A stretch of DNA of 64,000 nt, from assembly GCA_039640505.1 (NCBI GenBank), contig CP046865.1, positions 1,240,001 to 1,304,000 on the forward strand, read 5' to 3'. The stretch comes from Rhodobacteraceae bacterium Araon29. Its GTDB lineage: Bacteria; Pseudomonadota; Alphaproteobacteria; Rhodobacterales; Rhodobacteraceae. Made by a program: the position numbers and the translations under genes. This document shows positions 36,260 to 45,355 of this stretch, in pieces. How positions within the stretch are numbered: the stretch's first letter is position 1; each line of letters opens with the position of its first letter. The notes under the pieces were generated by a model. It was not told the origin of the DNA. It saw only the letters and a list, made by a program, of their open reading frames with translations, and did not search any database.

Positions 36260-38032
36260 GTGTTGGAAACAGTGAATATTTTACCCGCGTTGACGGCGTT
36301 AGCTGTTGTTGCGGTGATGTTTGTTCTGTTTTTCCGTGAAACTTATCCAACCGAAGTGGTGGCAATCGCAGGCGTTTCCGTATTGCTGATCAGCGGTGTG
36401 TTGCCATATGATCGTGCCCTCGAAGTGCTGTCTAACCCGGCGCCTTGGACAATCGCTGCAATGTTTATCGTGATGGGGGCTTTGGTGCGCACCGGTGCGC
36501 TGGATGCGCTCACTTCGCTGGCTGAAGCACAGGCCAAGCACCACCCCCGGCGCGCCATAGGGCTTATGATTGGGTTCGTTGCTTTGGCCTCGGCTGTTGT
36601 GTCAAATACGCCCGTGGTTGTTGTGATGATCCCAGTTTTTGTTCAATTGGCGCGCAGCTTGGATATTTCGGCAAGCAAACTGCTGATCCCTTTATCTTAT
36701 GCAGCCATTCTTGGTGGTACGCTGACATTAATTGGCACCTCTACAAACCTATTGGTGGACGGGGTGGCGCGGGCAGAGGGATTGGCCGGTTTTACCATAT
36801 TCGAGGTGACCCCCTTGGGAGTGATCTTGGTGATTTGGGGAATGATCTATTTGCGGTTTATCGCGCCTTTATTGCTTCCTCATCGGGATAGTATGGCCAA
36901 TTTGCTTTCTGATAAAACCCAAATGAAGTTTTTCACTGAGGTCGTGATTCCCCCTGATTCAACCCTGATAGACCGCGACGTGATGGGGGTTGAGCTTTTC
37001 AAACGGGATGGCGTGCGGTTGGTTGACGTTATCCGGGGGGACGCCTCTTTGCGCCGTAATTTACAAGGGGTAAGTCTTAAGGTGGGTGATCGGGTGGTGC
37101 TGCGCACCCAAATTGCTGAATTACTCAGCCTGCAGCGAGATAAAAACCTCAAACGTGTGGATCAGGTGTCGGCGGTTGAAACAACGACCGTTGAGGCGCT
37201 GATCACGCCGGGTTGCAAAATGGTTGGACGGTCGCTGGGCCAAATGCGGCTAAGGCGCCGCTTTGGTGTCTATCCGCTTGCAGTGCACCGGCGCAACCAA
37301 AGCATTGGCAGACAGCTTGATGATTTGGTGGTGCAGGTTGGGGATACTTTACTGCTGGAAGGTGCCAGCGAAGATATCCAAAGACTGGCCCAAGAGATGG
37401 GGCTCGTTGATGTATCCCGGCCTGCCGCCCGGGCCTACCGGCGCAGTCACGCGCCGGTGGCGGTCGGGGCACTTTTGGGTGTTGTTGGATTGGCCGCACT
37501 AGGAGTGGCGCCAATATTCTTGCTAACTGTTTTGGCCGTGGCCGCGGTATTGCTTTTGCGTGCAATTGATGCAGATGAGGCTTTCTCATTTGTCGATGGC
37601 CGGCTACTTACACTGATTTTTGCGATGTTAGCAGTCGGTGCGGCCTTACAAGCCTCTGGCGCGGTCGAATTAATCGTTAATATGCTCGTGCCAATGCTGT
37701 CGCAAATGCCCCCAATTCTAATGATCTGGATGTTGTACTTAATCACCTCGGTGCTAACCGAATTGGTGTCCAACAATGCTGTGGCAGTGGTCGTAACCCC
37801 CATAGCGATTGCGCTGGCTCAGGCCTTGGGGGTTGATCCTAGGCCGTTCGTCGTGGCTGTTATGGTCGCGGCCTCGGCATCTTTTGCCACTCCGATCGGA
37901 TATCAGACCAATATGATGGTCTATGGGCCTGGGGGCTATCGGTTCACAGACTTTATGCGTGTTGGCATTCCCTTAAACCTTAGCATCGGCTTGATTTCTT
38001 CAGTGATGATCCCGCTGATCTGGCCGCTCTGA
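36260..38032 (+). CDS. SLC13-family permease with RCK_C domains
   Basis: 590-residue sodium/anion symporter-like membrane protein. The first membrane block (about 1-215) carries SNTPVVVVMIPVF and GTSTNLLVDG, a substrate-loop motif of DASS transporters. Two cytoplasmic TrkA-C domains (about 220-380) follow, then the second membrane block with LTELVSNNAVAVVVTPIAIAL and SFATPIGYQTNMMVYGPGGY. GTG start with AGAGGG upstream. Likely imports sulfate, or a dicarboxylate; not decidable. Fourteen bases after the DMT gene. Confidence 0.88.
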   Translation: MLETVNILPALTALAVVAVMFVLFFRETYPTEVVAIAGVSVLLISGVLPYDRALEVLSNPAPWTIAAMFIVMGALVRTGALDALTSLAEAQAKHHPRRAIGLMIGFVALASAVVSNTPVVVVMIPVFVQLARSLDISASKLLIPLSYAAILGGTLTLIGTSTNLLVDGVARAEGLAGFTIFEVTPLGVILVIWGMIYLRFIAPLLLPHRDSMANLLSDKTQMKFFTEVVIPPDSTLIDRDVMGVELFKRDGVRLVDVIRGDASLRRNLQGVSLKVGDRVVLRTQIAELLSLQRDKNLKRVDQVSAVETTTVEALITPGCKMVGRSLGQMRLRRRFGVYPLAVHRRNQSIGRQLDDLVVQVGDTLLLEGASEDIQRLAQEMGLVDVSRPAARAYRRSHAPVAVGALLGVVGLAALGVAPIFLLTVLAVAAVLLLRAIDADEAFSFVDGRLLTLIFAMLAVGAALQASGAVELIVNMLVPMLSQMPPILMIWMLYLITSVLTELVSNNAVAVVVTPIAIALAQALGVDPRPFVVAVMVAASASFATPIGYQTNMMVYGPGGYRFTDFMRVGIPLNLSIGLISSVMIPLIWPL

Positions 38033-38119
38033 CTGCAGAAGCGGTTTGGATAGCGACTTGCCCCCGGGCGGTTGCCTGTTTTATAGAGAGCGCAAACCAA
38101 GGATGAAGTGGAGGACACC

Positions 38120-38860
38120 ATGGCCGGTCATTCAAAATGGGCGAATATCCAGCACCGAAAAGGCCGTCAGGATGCGGCGCGCTCTAAGCTATTTTCAAAG
38201 CTTTCAAAAGAAATCACCGTAGCGGCCAAAATGGGAGATCCCGATCCGGAAAAAAACCCCCGTCTTAGATTGGCGGTGAAAGAAGCTAAATCAAGTTCGG
38301 TGCCCAAAGACGTGATAGAGCGGGCCATCAAAAAATCCACAGCCGGCGATGGCGATGATTATGAAGAAATCCGTTATGAAGGTTATGGCCCGAATGGCGT
38401 CGCTGTGATTGTTGAGGCAATGACGGATAACCGTAACCGCACGGCCTCCAACGTGCGGTCTACGTTTTCCAAAAACGGCGGTAATCTGGGCGAAACTGGG
38501 TCTGTCGGTTTTATGTTCGAACGCAAAGGTGAAGTCAGCTATGGCGCTGACGTCGGCAACGGGGATACGGTTATGATGGCCGCGATTGAAGCCGGCGCTG
38601 AAGATGTTGAAAGCTCTGACGATGGGCATATCATCTGGTGTCTTGATACGGACCTTAATGAAGTGTCGAGCGCGCTTGAAGCTGAGTTGGGCGAGAGCCA
38701 GTCAACCAAGCTGATCTGGAAGCCGACCACCACCACCGAACTTGATCTGGAAGGCATGCAAAAGCTTATGAAGCTTATCGATGCCCTGGAAGATGATGAT
38801 GACGTGCAAAGGGTGACATCTAATTTTGAAGCCACCGACGAGGTCATGGAGCAGCTTTAA
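38120..38860 (+). CDS. YebC/PmpR-family regulator/translation factor
   Basis: 246-residue protein starting at 38120 with [18 protein letters not shown], the invariant beginning of the family; GGAGGAC precedes it, and the four upstream codons are not needed. Family members act as transcription regulators and, more recently, as factors easing ribosome stalling at proline runs. Also visible: [31 protein letters not shown] and [11 protein letters not shown]. Confidence 0.95.
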   Translation: MAGHSKWANIQHRKGRQDAARSKLFSKLSKEITVAAKMGDPDPEKNPRLRLAVKEAKSSSVPKDVIERAIKKSTAGDGDDYEEIRYEGYGPNGVAVIVEAMTDNRNRTASNVRSTFSKNGGNLGETGSVGFMFERKGEVSYGADVGNGDTVMMAAIEAGAEDVESSDDGHIIWCLDTDLNEVSSALEAELGESQSTKLIWKPTTTTELDLEGMQKLMKLIDALEDDDDVQRVTSNFEATDEVMEQL

Positions 38861-38973
38861 GCGGCCCAAAAAAGAGTTAAATTCATTGATCCTAGCTTGG
38901 ATTAGTGGATTTTGCGTATGACCCGACGAAATTTTAAGAATATTTCAGCAAAAAATATTGCAATAAGTTTTAA

Positions 38974-38979
38974 TATAAT
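38974..38979 (+). promoter_or_regulatory. TATAAT -10-like element in an A+T-rich tract
   Basis: A perfect TATAAT lies 44 bases before the small HTH gene, in an unusually A+T-rich stretch (about 38930-39005). No good -35 at standard spacing was found, so only the -10 is proposed. Confidence 0.35.
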
Positions 38980-39022
38980 ATACAAAAGGATATAAATTAA
39001 ATACTAAAGGGTGTTTATAATC

Positions 39023-39358
39023 ATGGGACTGCCAACCCAAAGATACTTAAATGTTGCACAATTACGCGCGCTGCTGCTCGGCATGGAGCGTGATCTCGGA
39101 CTTGGAGATTTATCTCAAAATGAAAAAGATGTTTTTTATGCAGTTCAAAGCGTGATTGCGAATAGTGAGGGAATCGCGCGCTCGGATGATATAAAGGGTC
39201 ATTCCTTAGTTTTTGAGATGACTCAACCGACCTTTCACCGCAGTTTAAAAAACCTTTTAGCGCGAGGTCTTTTGTCTCATGCCCCAAGCACTAAGGCGGG
39301 GTCTTATATTGCCGCTGAACCAGAAATCCGCCAATTAAAGGCTGTTGCATCGGTTTGA
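39023..39358 (+). CDS. small winged-helix DNA-binding protein, MarR-like
   Basis: 111-residue protein starting MGLPTQRYLNVAQLRALLLG. A helix-turn-helix-like segment lies about residues 40-85 (SEGIARSDDIKGHSLVFEMTQPTFHRSLKNLLARGLL), where TFHRSLKNLLARGLL resembles a recognition helix and wing, so it may be a MarR-like or replication-initiator-like winged helix. GTG 39011 is an alternative start but lacks room for the AAAGGG site. The upstream 150 bases are much more A+T-rich than the surroundings. Not assigned to a known regulator. Confidence 0.65.
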   Translation: MGLPTQRYLNVAQLRALLLGMERDLGLGDLSQNEKDVFYAVQSVIANSEGIARSDDIKGHSLVFEMTQPTFHRSLKNLLARGLLSHAPSTKAGSYIAAEPEIRQLKAVASV

Positions 39359-39406
39359 TCTAGACTAACTTGCGCCTGAGTATTCCGAAAAGGCGCAGGG
39401 AAATTT

Positions 39407-40003
39407 ATGCAGGCTTTGTTTTCAGGTTTCGGTCTGGGCTTATCATTAATTTTAGCGATTGGGGCGCAAAACGCCTTTGTCCTGCGCGCCGGGCTTTTGA
39501 AACGGTATGTTTTCATTGTTTGCCTGACCTGTTCTCTTTCTGATGCTTTGCTGATTTATATTGGGGTCAACGGGTTGGGTCGGTTTGTCCAATCTATGCC
39601 CGTTATAATCGACGTGATGCGGTATGGTGGGGCTATATTTTTGGTCTTGTATGGTGCAAAAAGCCTCTATTCCGCTTGGCGCGGCGGAACGGGCCTAAAG
39701 GCCGCCGGTGAGTTTAGCACCCTAAGGGCTGCGGCGCTGACCTGTTTGGCACTGACTTGGCTGAACCCGCATGTCTATCTTGATACGGTTATTTTACTGG
39801 GCTCTATTGCAGTGCAATCACCGCAACCAGGGGTCTTTGGCATCGGCGCTATCCTGGCAAGTTTTGTTTTTTTCTTTACGCTGGGCTACGGCGCGCAGCT
39901 GCTCGCACCTTTTTTTGCAAGGCCGCGCGCCTGGCAGGTTTTGGATATTGGGATTGCAGCTGTGATGTTTAGCATCGCATTTGGTTTAATTTTGTCGCAA
40001 TAA
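39407..40003 (+). CDS. LysE/ArgO-family amino acid exporter
   Basis: 198-residue six-helix exporter. Typical features: GLGLSLILAIGAQNAFVLRAGL at the start, and AALTCLALTWLNPHVYLDTVILLGSIA, the LysE signature. This subgroup (ArgO/LysE) exports basic amino acids. AGGGAAA lies before the start. It stands alone with a forward neighbour at 40042. Confidence 0.9.
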   Translation: MQALFSGFGLGLSLILAIGAQNAFVLRAGLLKRYVFIVCLTCSLSDALLIYIGVNGLGRFVQSMPVIIDVMRYGGAIFLVLYGAKSLYSAWRGGTGLKAAGEFSTLRAAALTCLALTWLNPHVYLDTVILLGSIAVQSPQPGVFGIGAILASFVFFFTLGYGAQLLAPFFARPRAWQVLDIGIAAVMFSIAFGLILSQ

Positions 40004-40041
40004 GACTTGCACAACCTCCTAAATTCACGCCTTTTTGGGGG

Positions 40042-40971
40042 ATGGGCACCCCAAGTGATTATCAACCCTTTCGAGCAATTCTGTGGATGACTTTCAGTGG
40101 ACTACTGTTTGTCGGTGTTACCGCTTTGGTAAAATATCTTGGCACAGGGGTTCCCGCTGCTGAAGCGGCCTTTTTACGCTATGCGCTCGGCTTGGTGCTC
40201 TTGTTGCCGATGATTCCTGAATTTCGACGCAGCTGGCAGCGCGGCGCCATAACCAAACCATTGATGTGGGTATTTGTTGGGCGCGGGGCTGCGCATTCTA
40301 TTGGTGTGACATTGTGGTTTTTCGCCATGGCGCGAATACCGATCGCAGATGTCACCGCCATGAGCTATTTGACACCAGTCTGTGTGATGTTTGGCGCAGC
40401 GGTGTTTTTGCGCGAAAAACTGGCCCTTGATCGCATGGTGGCCGTGATGGTGGCTTTGGTTGGGGTGGTTATTATTCTTAGACCGGGATTTCGCGAGGTC
40501 GGCGCAGGTCACTTGACCATGCTGGCCAATGCGTTTTTCTTTTCGTGCTCTTATCTGCTTGCAAAGCGGGCCAGTGACCAAGTCTCGGCCTCGGTGGTGG
40601 TGGTGATGCTGTCGCTTGTCACAACATTGGGATTGGCGCCCTTGGCTTGGTCGGTTTGGGTGCCGCCAAGTATTTTTGATGTTTCGATCCTGTTTGTGGT
40701 CGCAGGCTTAGCCACTTTGGGCCATTATGCAATGACGCGTGCCTTGGCTGCCGCTCCTGTGAATGTCACCCAGCCGATTAATTTTTTGCAACTGATATGG
40801 TCTGTGCTTTTGGGCGCATTGGTTTTTGCAGAGGGCGTAGATATTTGGGTAATTGCAGGCGGAACTATTATTTTGACGTCGATTAGCATTCTCAGTTGGC
40901 GTGAAACGGCTGGTCAGCGCCGACGACTTACCCCAGCCCCTCCTTCAACCACCTCAGAAGGCCCAAAATGA
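40042..40971 (+). CDS. EamA/DMT-family permease coupled to choline sulfatase
   Basis: 309-residue permease with ten hydrophobic segments, two EamA repeats (FSGLLFVGVTALVKYLGTGVPAAEAAFLRY and NAFFFSCSYLLAKRASDQV). Its stop overlaps the betC start as ATGA, so it is translationally joined to choline sulfatase; a role in moving choline sulfate or a product of its hydrolysis is plausible but is inference from position only. The start codon sits right behind a GGGGG run, which is an odd spacing; another ATG at 40087 is possible. Confidence 0.82.
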   Translation: MGTPSDYQPFRAILWMTFSGLLFVGVTALVKYLGTGVPAAEAAFLRYALGLVLLLPMIPEFRRSWQRGAITKPLMWVFVGRGAAHSIGVTLWFFAMARIPIADVTAMSYLTPVCVMFGAAVFLREKLALDRMVAVMVALVGVVIILRPGFREVGAGHLTMLANAFFFSCSYLLAKRASDQVSASVVVVMLSLVTTLGLAPLAWSVWVPPSIFDVSILFVVAGLATLGHYAMTRALAAAPVNVTQPINFLQLIWSVLLGALVFAEGVDIWVIAGGTIILTSISILSWRETAGQRRRLTPAPPSTTSEGPK

Positions 40972-42479
40972 CCCGCAAACCAAACATACTTATTCTCATG
41001 GTCGATCAATTGAACGGTACGCTGTTTCCCGACGGGCCGGCAGAGTGGCTTCACACCCCGAACCTCAAACGACTGGCCGAGCGATCAACGCGGTTTGCAA
41101 ATGCCTATACAGCCAGCCCACTGTGCGCACCGGGGCGGGCAGCGTTTATGTCCGGTCAATTGCCGTCAAAAAACCAAGTCTATGATAATGCGGCAGAATT
41201 TTCCTCTGCTATCCCAACGTATGCCCACCATCTTCGCCGCGCCGGGTATCATACCTGCCTGTCAGGAAAAATGCATTTTGTCGGACCAGATCAATTGCAC
41301 GGGTTTGAAGAAAGGCTGACAACTGATATTTATCCGGCTGATTTCGGGTGGACCCCAGATTATAGAAAACCTGGCGAGCGTATTGATTGGTGGTACCATA
41401 ATATGGGCTCGGTGACCGGCGCTGGTGTTGCGGAAATTACCAATCAGCTGGAATATGATGACGAGGTTGCTCATCATGCCACACGTAAGCTTTATGATCT
41501 GGCGCGCGGCACTGATGAGCGGCCATGGTGCCTGACCGTGAGCTTTACCCACCCCCATGATCCCTATGTTGCCCGAAAAAAATACTGGGATCTTTATGCC
41601 GATTGCACGCATTTGCAGCCGCAAGTGGCTGCCATGCCCTATCAAGACCAAGATGCCCATTCACAGCGTATTTTTGATGCCAATGACTGGCGATCTTACG
41701 AGATAACCGAGACCATGGTTGAACGGTCACGGCGGGCCTATTTTGCCAATATAAGCTATCTAGACGATAAAATTGGTGAAATTCTTAGGGTTCTTGATGA
41801 CACCGGCCAAAGCGCAAACATCCTCTTTGTCTCCGATCACGGAGATATGCTGGGGGAGCGGGGGCTTTGGTTCAAAATGTCATTTTTCGAAGGCTCGGCG
41901 CGCGTACCTTTGATGATAAGCAGTTCCGAGATGACCCCAGGTGTGGTTGATGCGCCGGTTTCAACCATCGATGTCTGCCCGACGCTATGCGATCTTGCAG
42001 GGGTCCACATGGATGAAGTGGCCCCTTGGACCACTGGCGAAAGTCTTGTTTCGCTGGGCCAAGGCGTTGAACGCCACACCCCGGTGATGATGGAATATGC
42101 CGCCGAGGCTTCATACGCGCCAATGGTTTCACTGCGTATGGGAGATTGGAAATTCAATCGCTGTGCGATTGATCCTGACCAATTGTTCAATCTTGAGACA
42201 GATCCGAACGAGCTTAATAATCTGGCTACCACGCCAGAGCATCAGGCGGTTGTTGCGCAACTTAGCGCCGAAGTGGATTCGCGCTGGGATCTGGATGCAT
42301 TCGATGCCGCAGTGCGCCAAAGTCAGGCGTGCTGCTGGGTGGTTTATGAAGCCTTGAGACAAGGTGGGTATTACCCGTGGGATTACCAACCGCTACAACA
42401 GGCCTCTGAGCGCTTTATGCGCAATCATATGGATCTCAATCAATTGGAAGAGGCAAAGCGTTATCCGCGCGGCGATTGA
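40968..42479 (+). CDS. betC: choline sulfatase
   Basis: 503-residue sulfatase that splits choline O-sulfate into choline and sulfate. The formylglycine precursor is Cys53 in SPLCAPGRAAFMSG (CxPxR), very close to the position in rhizobial BetC. Other metal/active-site parts: ILILMVDQL at the N-terminus, SGKMHFVGPDQLHGFEERL and LFVSDHGDMLGERGLWFKMSFFEGSARVPL. The C-terminal WVVYEALRQGGYYPWDYQP is typical of choline sulfatases. Its 3' end overlaps the convergent betI by 19 bases. Confidence 0.94.
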   Translation: MTRKPNILILMVDQLNGTLFPDGPAEWLHTPNLKRLAERSTRFANAYTASPLCAPGRAAFMSGQLPSKNQVYDNAAEFSSAIPTYAHHLRRAGYHTCLSGKMHFVGPDQLHGFEERLTTDIYPADFGWTPDYRKPGERIDWWYHNMGSVTGAGVAEITNQLEYDDEVAHHATRKLYDLARGTDERPWCLTVSFTHPHDPYVARKKYWDLYADCTHLQPQVAAMPYQDQDAHSQRIFDANDWRSYEITETMVERSRRAYFANISYLDDKIGEILRVLDDTGQSANILFVSDHGDMLGERGLWFKMSFFEGSARVPLMISSSEMTPGVVDAPVSTIDVCPTLCDLAGVHMDEVAPWTTGESLVSLGQGVERHTPVMMEYAAEASYAPMVSLRMGDWKFNRCAIDPDQLFNLETDPNELNNLATTPEHQAVVAQLSAEVDSRWDLDAFDAAVRQSQACCWVVYEALRQGGYYPWDYQPLQQASERFMRNHMDLNQLEEAKRYPRGD

Positions 42480-43057
42480 TCCGATGCGAGCAACAAATCA
42501 AGCACGGCGCGAGCATCACGGCGGGCCAACGCCGGATTTGCCGCCAGAGCATTTTGGGCGGTATTGAGCCAGACACCGTCCATATAAGATTGCAATGTCT
42601 GCCGGATCGTCGCGGCCTGATCCCTATCCATTAATGGCCTAAGATCATGCCGCAAATGGCTGGCCACGCGCGCCCGGTTGAGCCGCTGTAACCTTGCCAA
42701 TGCTGGCGCATAGGGCGCAGCAGCCCAAAATTGCACCCAAACGCTGCATTTTTCTGCCGTAAACAACTGATCATCAAAGTTCGCGTCCAAAGTGGCATAG
42801 AGCCGGTCCAATGGGCTGCTTGCAGCGTTTAAATTTCGCACCACTGCTGCACGCAAAAGCCCCAGAAGATGTCGCATGGTGGCTTCCATCAATCGCTCCT
42901 TAGAGCCAAAATAATAATTGATGCTGGCCGCAGTCGCGCCGGTTTCCTGAGCAATTTCACTCATTGTGACCGCACCAAGCCCGTGTTTATGCACCGCTTG
43001 CAAAGTGGCTTCGATAAACTCGGCATTGCGGATATCTCTTATTTTGACGCGTTGCAT
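42461..43057 (-). CDS. betI: TetR-family repressor BetI
   Basis: 198-residue choline-responsive repressor. N-terminal helix-turn-helix: RNAEFIEATLQAVHKHGLGAVTMSEIAQETGATAASINYYFGSKERLMEATMRHLL. The ligand domain includes DRLYATLDANFDDQLFTAEKCSVWVQFWAAA, as in BetI. Divergent from betA with a palindromic operator candidate between; convergent overlap with betC. Confidence 0.92.
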   Translation of the reverse strand: MQRVKIRDIRNAEFIEATLQAVHKHGLGAVTMSEIAQETGATAASINYYFGSKERLMEATMRHLLGLLRAAVVRNLNAASSPLDRLYATLDANFDDQLFTAEKCSVWVQFWAAAPYAPALARLQRLNRARVASHLRHDLRPLMDRDQAATIRQTLQSYMDGVWLNTAQNALAANPALARRDARAVLDLLLASDQSPRG

Positions 43058-43117
43058 GGGGTGGGTGTGCCGCGTTGCGCTATGTTTTGCAATAAAATTC
43101 GAGAGCAGGATAAAAAT

Positions 43118-43133
43118 TTAAATGACCATTTAA
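43118..43133. promoter_or_regulatory. candidate BetI operator
   Basis: Inverted repeat TTAAATG-AC-CATTTAA (seven-base arms), 60 bases upstream of betI and 61 bases upstream of betA, in the divergent space. Placement suits a TetR-type operator controlling both genes. The exact consensus of BetI in this group was not checked. Confidence 0.55.
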
Positions 43134-43194
43134 GTTTTTATTTACCTGATCAAATGCGCATGCTATCGACGAGCGAAATTTAGCGGAGACACCC

Positions 43195-44853
43195 ATGCAG
43201 GCGGATTTTGTAATTGTTGGGGCGGGAAGTGCCGGCTGCGCAATGGCGGACCGTCTTAGCGCCGCAGGTGCATCTGTGATTGTGATTGAGTTTGGTGGCT
43301 CAGATGCCGGTCCATTGATTCAGATGCCCGGCGCCTTAAGCTATCCGATGAATATGCCGCGTTATGATTGGGGCTATTGGTCAGAGCCCGAGCCGCATCT
43401 GGGGGGGCGTCAACTGGCCTGTCCGCGCGGAAAAGTGATTGGTGGCTCTTCTAGCATCAATGGAATGGTCTATGTGCGCGGTCACGCGCGCGATTATGAT
43501 ACATGGGCTGAGATGGGCGCAGATGGCTGGAGTTATGCGGACGTCTTGCCGTATTTCAAGCGCATGGAGCATTGGGATGATGCAGGTCATGGCGGTGATC
43601 CGGACTGGCGGGGCAAAAACGGCCCGCTGCATGTCACCCGCGGCAAACGTAGCAACCCATTGGTCACCGCCTTTGTCGAAGCGGGGCGGCAAGCTGGTTA
43701 TCCGGTCACTGAGGATTATAACGGGCATCAGCAAGAGGGCTTTGGCGCGATGGAGCACACCATCTTCAAAGGCCAGCGGTGGTCGGCGGCCAATGCCTAT
43801 CTTAAGCCTGCTCTGAAACGCCAAAACTGTACACTTGTTCGTGGGCTCGCGCGAAAAATTGTGCTTGTTGAGGGACGCGCGACAGGGGTTGAGATTGCCC
43901 GCTCAGGCCGCACTGAAACAATCTCGGCGCGCCGTGAGGTGATTATCGCGGCGTCTTCGATCAATTCTCCAAAGCTTTTGATGCTGTCCGGAATTGGCCC
44001 GGCTGCACATTTGGCAGAGCATGGCATTCATGTGTCTGCAGACCGTCCCGGCGTCGGCCAGAATCTGCAAGATCACTTAGAGCTCTATATTCAAATGGCT
44101 GCGAGCCAACCTATCAGCCTTTATAAATACTGGAACCTTCTTGGAAAAGCTTGGGTCGGGGCGCAGTGGCTCTTTGCGCGCCGCGGGCCAGGTGCATCAA
44201 ACCAATTTGAAAGCGCCGCGTTCATCCGATCGGCTCCTGGGGTTGAATACCCCGATCTGCAATATCACTTTTTGCCCATGGCCGTGCGCTATGATGGTCA
44301 AGCTGCGGCTGACGGGCATGGGTTTCAGGCCCATGTTGGCCCCATGCGTAGCCCATCGCGTGGGTCTGTGACTTTGCGGTCTGGCGATCCGGCTGAGGCG
44401 CCCAAAATTCTGTTTAATTATATGTCGAGCGAAAAAGACTGGTCTGATTTTCGCACAGCAATAAGATTGACCCGTGAGATTTTTGCGCAAGAAGCTTTTC
44501 AGCCTTATGTCAAACATGAAATCCAGCCGGGGCCTCAGGTTCAGACAGAAGAAGCGCTGGATGCGTTTATAACAGAGCATGTGGAAAGTGCCTATCATCC
44601 TTGCGGAACCTGCAAAATGGGCCGCCGGGATGATCCAATGGCCGTGGTTGATCCAGAAAACCGTGTGATCGGCGTAGATGCGCTGCGCGTGGCCGACAGC
44701 AGCATTTTCCCACAAATTACGAATGGCAATCTAAATGGTCCATCAATTATGGTGGGTGAAAAAGCCAGTGATCATATCCTCGGCCGTGAGCCGCTTGCCA
44801 AAGCCAATGCAGCCCCGTGGATTGCTAAAAACTGGAAGCAACACCAGCGTTAG
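43195..44853 (+). CDS. betA: choline dehydrogenase
   Basis: 552-residue FAD-dependent GMC oxidoreductase that oxidises choline to betaine aldehyde (and further). FAD motif [14 protein letters not shown] at residues about 7-20; [20 protein letters not shown] is the GMC/choline dehydrogenase signature; catalytic His468 in [12 protein letters not shown] and the Asn-rich [18 protein letters not shown] near the C-terminus. betB is not in the window. Membrane-associated in E. coli. Confidence 0.95.
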   Translation: MQADFVIVGAGSAGCAMADRLSAAGASVIVIEFGGSDAGPLIQMPGALSYPMNMPRYDWGYWSEPEPHLGGRQLACPRGKVIGGSSSINGMVYVRGHARDYDTWAEMGADGWSYADVLPYFKRMEHWDDAGHGGDPDWRGKNGPLHVTRGKRSNPLVTAFVEAGRQAGYPVTEDYNGHQQEGFGAMEHTIFKGQRWSAANAYLKPALKRQNCTLVRGLARKIVLVEGRATGVEIARSGRTETISARREVIIAASSINSPKLLMLSGIGPAAHLAEHGIHVSADRPGVGQNLQDHLELYIQMAASQPISLYKYWNLLGKAWVGAQWLFARRGPGASNQFESAAFIRSAPGVEYPDLQYHFLPMAVRYDGQAAADGHGFQAHVGPMRSPSRGSVTLRSGDPAEAPKILFNYMSSEKDWSDFRTAIRLTREIFAQEAFQPYVKHEIQPGPQVQTEEALDAFITEHVESAYHPCGTCKMGRRDDPMAVVDPENRVIGVDALRVADSSIFPQITNGNLNGPSIMVGEKASDHILGREPLAKANAAPWIAKNWKQHQR

Positions 44854-45109
44854 CCTATATGCAGTCACAGTAGTGAGCTAATGAAACCGGAGTTTAAATG
44901 CAATCACCTGCTTTCCATTGATCAGTTTTAGCACGCTTTAGGTGTTGAGATGGGGGCAGTTCTTTATGGCCAAGGGCTGTCAAAAACTCGGCCTGCGCTA
45001 TCTCAAGCGCTAAAATTGCAATCTCTACTTTGCACAACTGTCTAAAGATGTCGCTAAAAATTCAGGCTATGGTGATATTATCTTTTAAGACCTTGTGAGG
45101 CAATTAATT
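44854..45109. other. intergenic stretch with no recognised feature
   Basis: Between betA and a small hypothetical gene. I see no open frame with a good start, no strong hairpin with T-run and no known motif. Confidence 0.5.
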
Positions 45110-45355
45110 ATGACGTTCTCTTATGTTTTGAACTTTGACCAACTTTTTAGGCAGCGCATTAAATCCGTTGAATTAATGCCGGCTGTGAACGACCGTTACT
45201 ATGACCGTCTGGTAAAGGCGTATGACGGGTTGTTAGATCGCAAAACCCAGCTTGAAAAAGCTGGCTCAGACGATTATTTGGCGCTGGATCACTTGGCATT
45301 GCTCTGCCATATTCTGCGGGCACAAATTGATAGTGATCAACAGCTTAGCGTATGA
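45110..45355 (+). CDS. 81-residue hypothetical protein
   Basis: Starts MTFSYVLNFDQLFRQRIKSV at ATG 45110 with TGAGG upstream. It is a charged, mostly helical small protein (YYDRLVKAYDGLLDRKTQLEKAG, LALDHLALLCHILRAQIDSD) with no signal or membrane segment. Its 3' end overlaps the 3' end of the convergent pccR by 11 bases. I do not recognise a family. Confidence 0.6.
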   Translation: MTFSYVLNFDQLFRQRIKSVELMPAVNDRYYDRLVKAYDGLLDRKTQLEKAGSDDYLALDHLALLCHILRAQIDSDQQLSV

